From contig JAJRSM010000015.1 in NCBI GenBank assembly GCA_024278765.1, positions 1 to 44,842 of the forward strand: a stretch of 44,842 bases of DNA, read 5' to 3'. This document shows, in pieces, positions 42,889 to 44,842 of the stretch (the stretch's first letter is position 1; each line of letters begins with the position of its first letter). The translations under genes and the position numbers were made by a program. The notes below the pieces were generated by a model, which worked only from the letters and a program-made list of their open reading frames with translations, did not search any database and was not told the origin of the DNA. Source of the DNA: Deltaproteobacteria bacterium. Its GTDB lineage: Bacteria; Desulfobacterota; GWC2-55-46; DRQE01.

Positions 42889-43131
42889 GTGATAACGATA
42901 ATAGATGAAGGCATAAAGGTTATCGCAATCTTTGAGGACGATTGCCCGAGTAAAAGCCGCCCACGCCAGAGCGGTAACTCGTTTAATTACAATACGATGC
43001 AGCCCGTTAAGTTCAGGTGGCGAGGCCGCCTCTACCTGATAGACGAGACAACCTACCGGTGTCAAGCTCACTGCGTGAGGGCAAACTCCATTAGGAAATT
43101 CCGTGCTGTGCATAGTAATAAATTATATTAA
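42889..43131 (+). CDS. Small protein between lexA and dinB, DUF6504-like
   Basis: 80 residues from GTG at 42889, seven bases after lexA. Residues 38-57 read QPVKFRWRGRLYLIDETTYR, which resembles the DUF6504 core seen in small proteins beside dinB/imuB-type polymerase genes. It ends in IRKFRAVHSNKLY, about a dozen residues before homologues usually end, so it may be truncated. The match is from memory of the motif only. Function unknown; the context suggests an SOS or translesion-related role. Confidence 0.45.
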   Translation: MITIIDEGIKVIAIFEDDCPSKSRPRQSGNSFNYNTMQPVKFRWRGRLYLIDETTYRCQAHCVRANSIRKFRAVHSNKLY

Positions 43132-43292
43132 TAGACTTTGCCATGCGGCAAGCAGGAGGGCCGCAGCACAGTCCTGCACTTTTCGGTTAATACCGGGGGC
43201 TGCGCTATACGAGCTGACCTGCAATAAGCATTCCTTAAAGTGACGACTCCATAAAATCGAGGCCTAACCCTTAACCCAGGTCCCCCATACCA

Positions 43293-44555
43293 ATGAAAAA
43301 CACTTTGCAAAGAACCATCTTACATATGGATATGGATGCCTTCTTCGCCTCTGTCGAGCAGGCCGCTAACCCCGGGCTTCGAGACCGTGCCATAGCAATA
43401 GTCGGTGCGGGTAAGAGAACGGTCGTAACAACTGCATCATACGAGGCTCGTGCCCTTGGGATAAAGACCGGTATGAGCCGCTTTGAGGCCACAAAGATAT
43501 GCCCGCAGCTCACCTTTGTAATCGCAAATAACAGAAAATATACCGATACCTCTGTACGTATAATGAAGATACTGGAAGAATTCAGCCCTCTGGTCGAGCC
43601 ATGCTCGGTAGATGAGGCCTTCCTGGATATCACAGGCACAGAGAAGTGCCTTGGCAGCCCTGAGCAAATAGGACGCAACATAAAGACTCGGATAAAAGAG
43701 GGCACAGGACTTACGGCGTCTATAGGAATCGGGCCGAATAAACTCATAAGCAAACTCGCCTCGGATATAGAGAAGCCAGACGGCCTGGTCATAGTAAAAG
43801 AAGAGGACGTAGAAGCCTTACTTAAAGACCTCCCTGTAAACGAGCTCTGTGGTATCGGCAAAAAGACCACTTCGGCACTCAGTGCTCTGGGCATTCATAC
43901 CTGTGCGGATCTTGGGACTTATCCAATAGGACAACTGCGAGCACACTTTGGCATCACCGGCGAACAGCTATCCTTAATGGGGCGTGGCATTGATACCCGG
44001 CGCGTTATGACAACAGGCGAGCAAGAGCCGGTAAAGAGCCTCGGACACTCGACGACCCTGCCAAAAGACGTCTCGAACATGGAAGACCTCGCTCGCATTA
44101 TATTACAACTCTCCGAAGCAGTAGGTGCAAGAGCGCGACGATATAATCTAAATGGCAAGACCATTACAATCACAATAAGGTTTAGCGATTTTCGCACCAT
44201 TACAAGACGCAAGACAATCAGCACGCCAACACAAGACAGCCATGCCATAAGCAAGGTAGCACTGGCCCTTATGGATGCAGAAAGACTCAGCCAACCGGTA
44301 CGTCTGCTGGGAGTAAGTATCTCATCACTATCGAACTCCGACCCAGACTTAGCTCAGCACGGACAAGGCGATCTCTTTCAAGACAAAGAATCACGGATAA
44401 AAACAGACAAAAGACTAGCCGCGATGGACCGAGTCAACAGACGCTACGGCAGCGCAACCATAACGTGGGGTACGCTCTTTAAAGAGTACGACGACTCCGG
44501 CGTTATTAGCCCGGCATGGCGCCCCTCCGGCCCGCGCAAAATAGATGTAAAATAG
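43293..44555 (+). CDS. dinB: DNA polymerase IV
   Basis: Y-family translesion polymerase of 420 residues. Catalytic residues: MDMDAFFASVEQ (Asp13/Asp15-type pair) and CSVDEAFLDITG. The finger and little-finger domains follow (TASIGIGPNKLISKLASD, HSTTLPKDVSNMEDL). A beta-clamp motif QGDLF lies near the end (Gln355-Phe359 region). About 160 bases separate it from the small gene; no promoter or SOS box of its own is visible, so it may rely on lexA read-through. No clear ribosome-binding site. Confidence 0.95.
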   Translation: MKNTLQRTILHMDMDAFFASVEQAANPGLRDRAIAIVGAGKRTVVTTASYEARALGIKTGMSRFEATKICPQLTFVIANNRKYTDTSVRIMKILEEFSPLVEPCSVDEAFLDITGTEKCLGSPEQIGRNIKTRIKEGTGLTASIGIGPNKLISKLASDIEKPDGLVIVKEEDVEALLKDLPVNELCGIGKKTTSALSALGIHTCADLGTYPIGQLRAHFGITGEQLSLMGRGIDTRRVMTTGEQEPVKSLGHSTTLPKDVSNMEDLARIILQLSEAVGARARRYNLNGKTITITIRFSDFRTITRRKTISTPTQDSHAISKVALALMDAERLSQPVRLLGVSISSLSNSDPDLAQHGQGDLFQDKESRIKTDKRLAAMDRVNRRYGSATITWGTLFKEYDDSGVISPAWRPSGPRKIDVK

Positions 44556-44842
44556 TGCTCGCCGCACGGGCAAACCCATTAATAAAGCACCTTACTACGC
44601 ATAGCACTTGACTTCATAAATAATTTTGCCATGCTGACACCTGCGGTGGCACTAAATAACCCATTTGTCATGCTGAATTTAGTTCAGCATCTGTCTTTAA
44701 ATTACGCGGGTTCAATGAGGAAGTGCAACACCTGGCAGGACTGTCCTTTTGCTGGTACTCTGGGTGGTTATGGGAAAAGGATACAGGCATCTTAGCCTTA
44801 CGGAACGAGACAGGATAACGGATTTAAGGTTTCAGGGCAAGA
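44556..44842. other. 287-base end region without a gene
   Basis: No open frame is convincing. A palindromic repeat (next entry) and an unplaced AT-rich stretch are all that can be seen. Confidence 0.5.
44670..44690. repeat. Palindromic intergenic repeat
   Basis: ATGCTGAA-TTTAG-TTCAGCAT, an eight-base inverted repeat inside GTCATGCTGAATTTAGTTCA. This resembles the GTCATGCTGAAC...GTTTCAGCATC repeats that occur in many copies in a range of bacterial genomes. A single copy in this window. Confidence 0.6.

Noticed and set aside
44700-44842. IS30-like end (AAGTGCAACACC) and transposase tail at the right edge
   Set aside because: The minus-strand frames next to it hit stops and lack the conserved C-terminal transposase sequence.
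1-44842. CRISPR array or prophage
   Set aside because: No regularly spaced repeats and no structural phage genes are present.

Overview
The window reads as chromosome of a Gram-negative, probably anaerobic bacterium of the deltaproteobacterial type (Desulfobacterota/Myxococcota-like). The basis is a selenocysteine system (selD, selB), a two-subunit pyruvate carboxylase (pycA/pycB), a soluble-type NiFe hydrogenase, many lipoproteins and an ExbB/ExbD/AgmX-type envelope operon. The phylum is inference; no rRNA gene is present. Starts other than ATG are common (TTG for selD, pycB and the DegT-family gene; GTG for several others). Clear sigma70-type promoters occur, with a TTGACA box, a 17-base spacer and a TAATAT box.

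Layout. 1-150: 5' end of an IS3-like transposase, cut by the window edge. 165-9592: phosphoglycolate phosphatase-like HAD protein, MEMO-family protein, gltX, pycAB and two permeases, the second with a duplicated 3' tail. 9641-13316 (minus): PilZ protein, selD, selB. selD starts upstream of an in-frame UGA that is almost certainly selenocysteine, followed by a convincing SECIS-like hairpin. 13437-17680 (plus): hydrogenase small and large subunits, a GAF-GGDEF protein and a secreted TPR protein. 17765-23659 (minus): a sugar aminotransferase, then the nrdR-ribD-ribE-ribBA-ribH-nusB operon. 23732-26726 (minus): a decaying RND efflux locus with a wrecked pump gene, an intact adaptor and a TetR repressor gene broken by one amber codon. 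26946-31664: an accessory stretch with two tandem paralogues that join a ferritin-like helical domain to a receiver domain, a tRNA-Ala, a UspA-like protein, a CheY-like regulator and a DUF559 nuclease-like protein. 31829-41954 (minus): one tight nine-gene operon for a trans-envelope machine. 42174-44555 (plus): lexA with a textbook SOS box, a small gene and dinB.

How the genes fit together. SelD makes selenophosphate and SelB delivers Sec-tRNA, so the organism must make selenoproteins; SelD itself is one. The hydrogenase in this window uses Cys, not Sec, at its C-terminal nickel motif. The envelope operon supplies an ExbB/ExbD proton-driven motor, an FHA-like/TonB-like transducer that spans the inner membrane, and TPR lipoproteins and periplasmic proteins. 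One of its two ExbD proteins has Asn where the proton-carrying Asp belongs.

The two most interesting items beyond routine annotation are (1) the tandem ferritin-like/receiver pair, in which one copy keeps part of the metal motif but has lost the phospho-acceptor Asp while the other keeps the Asp but has lost the metal motif, and (2) the envelope machine with its asymmetric ExbD pair.
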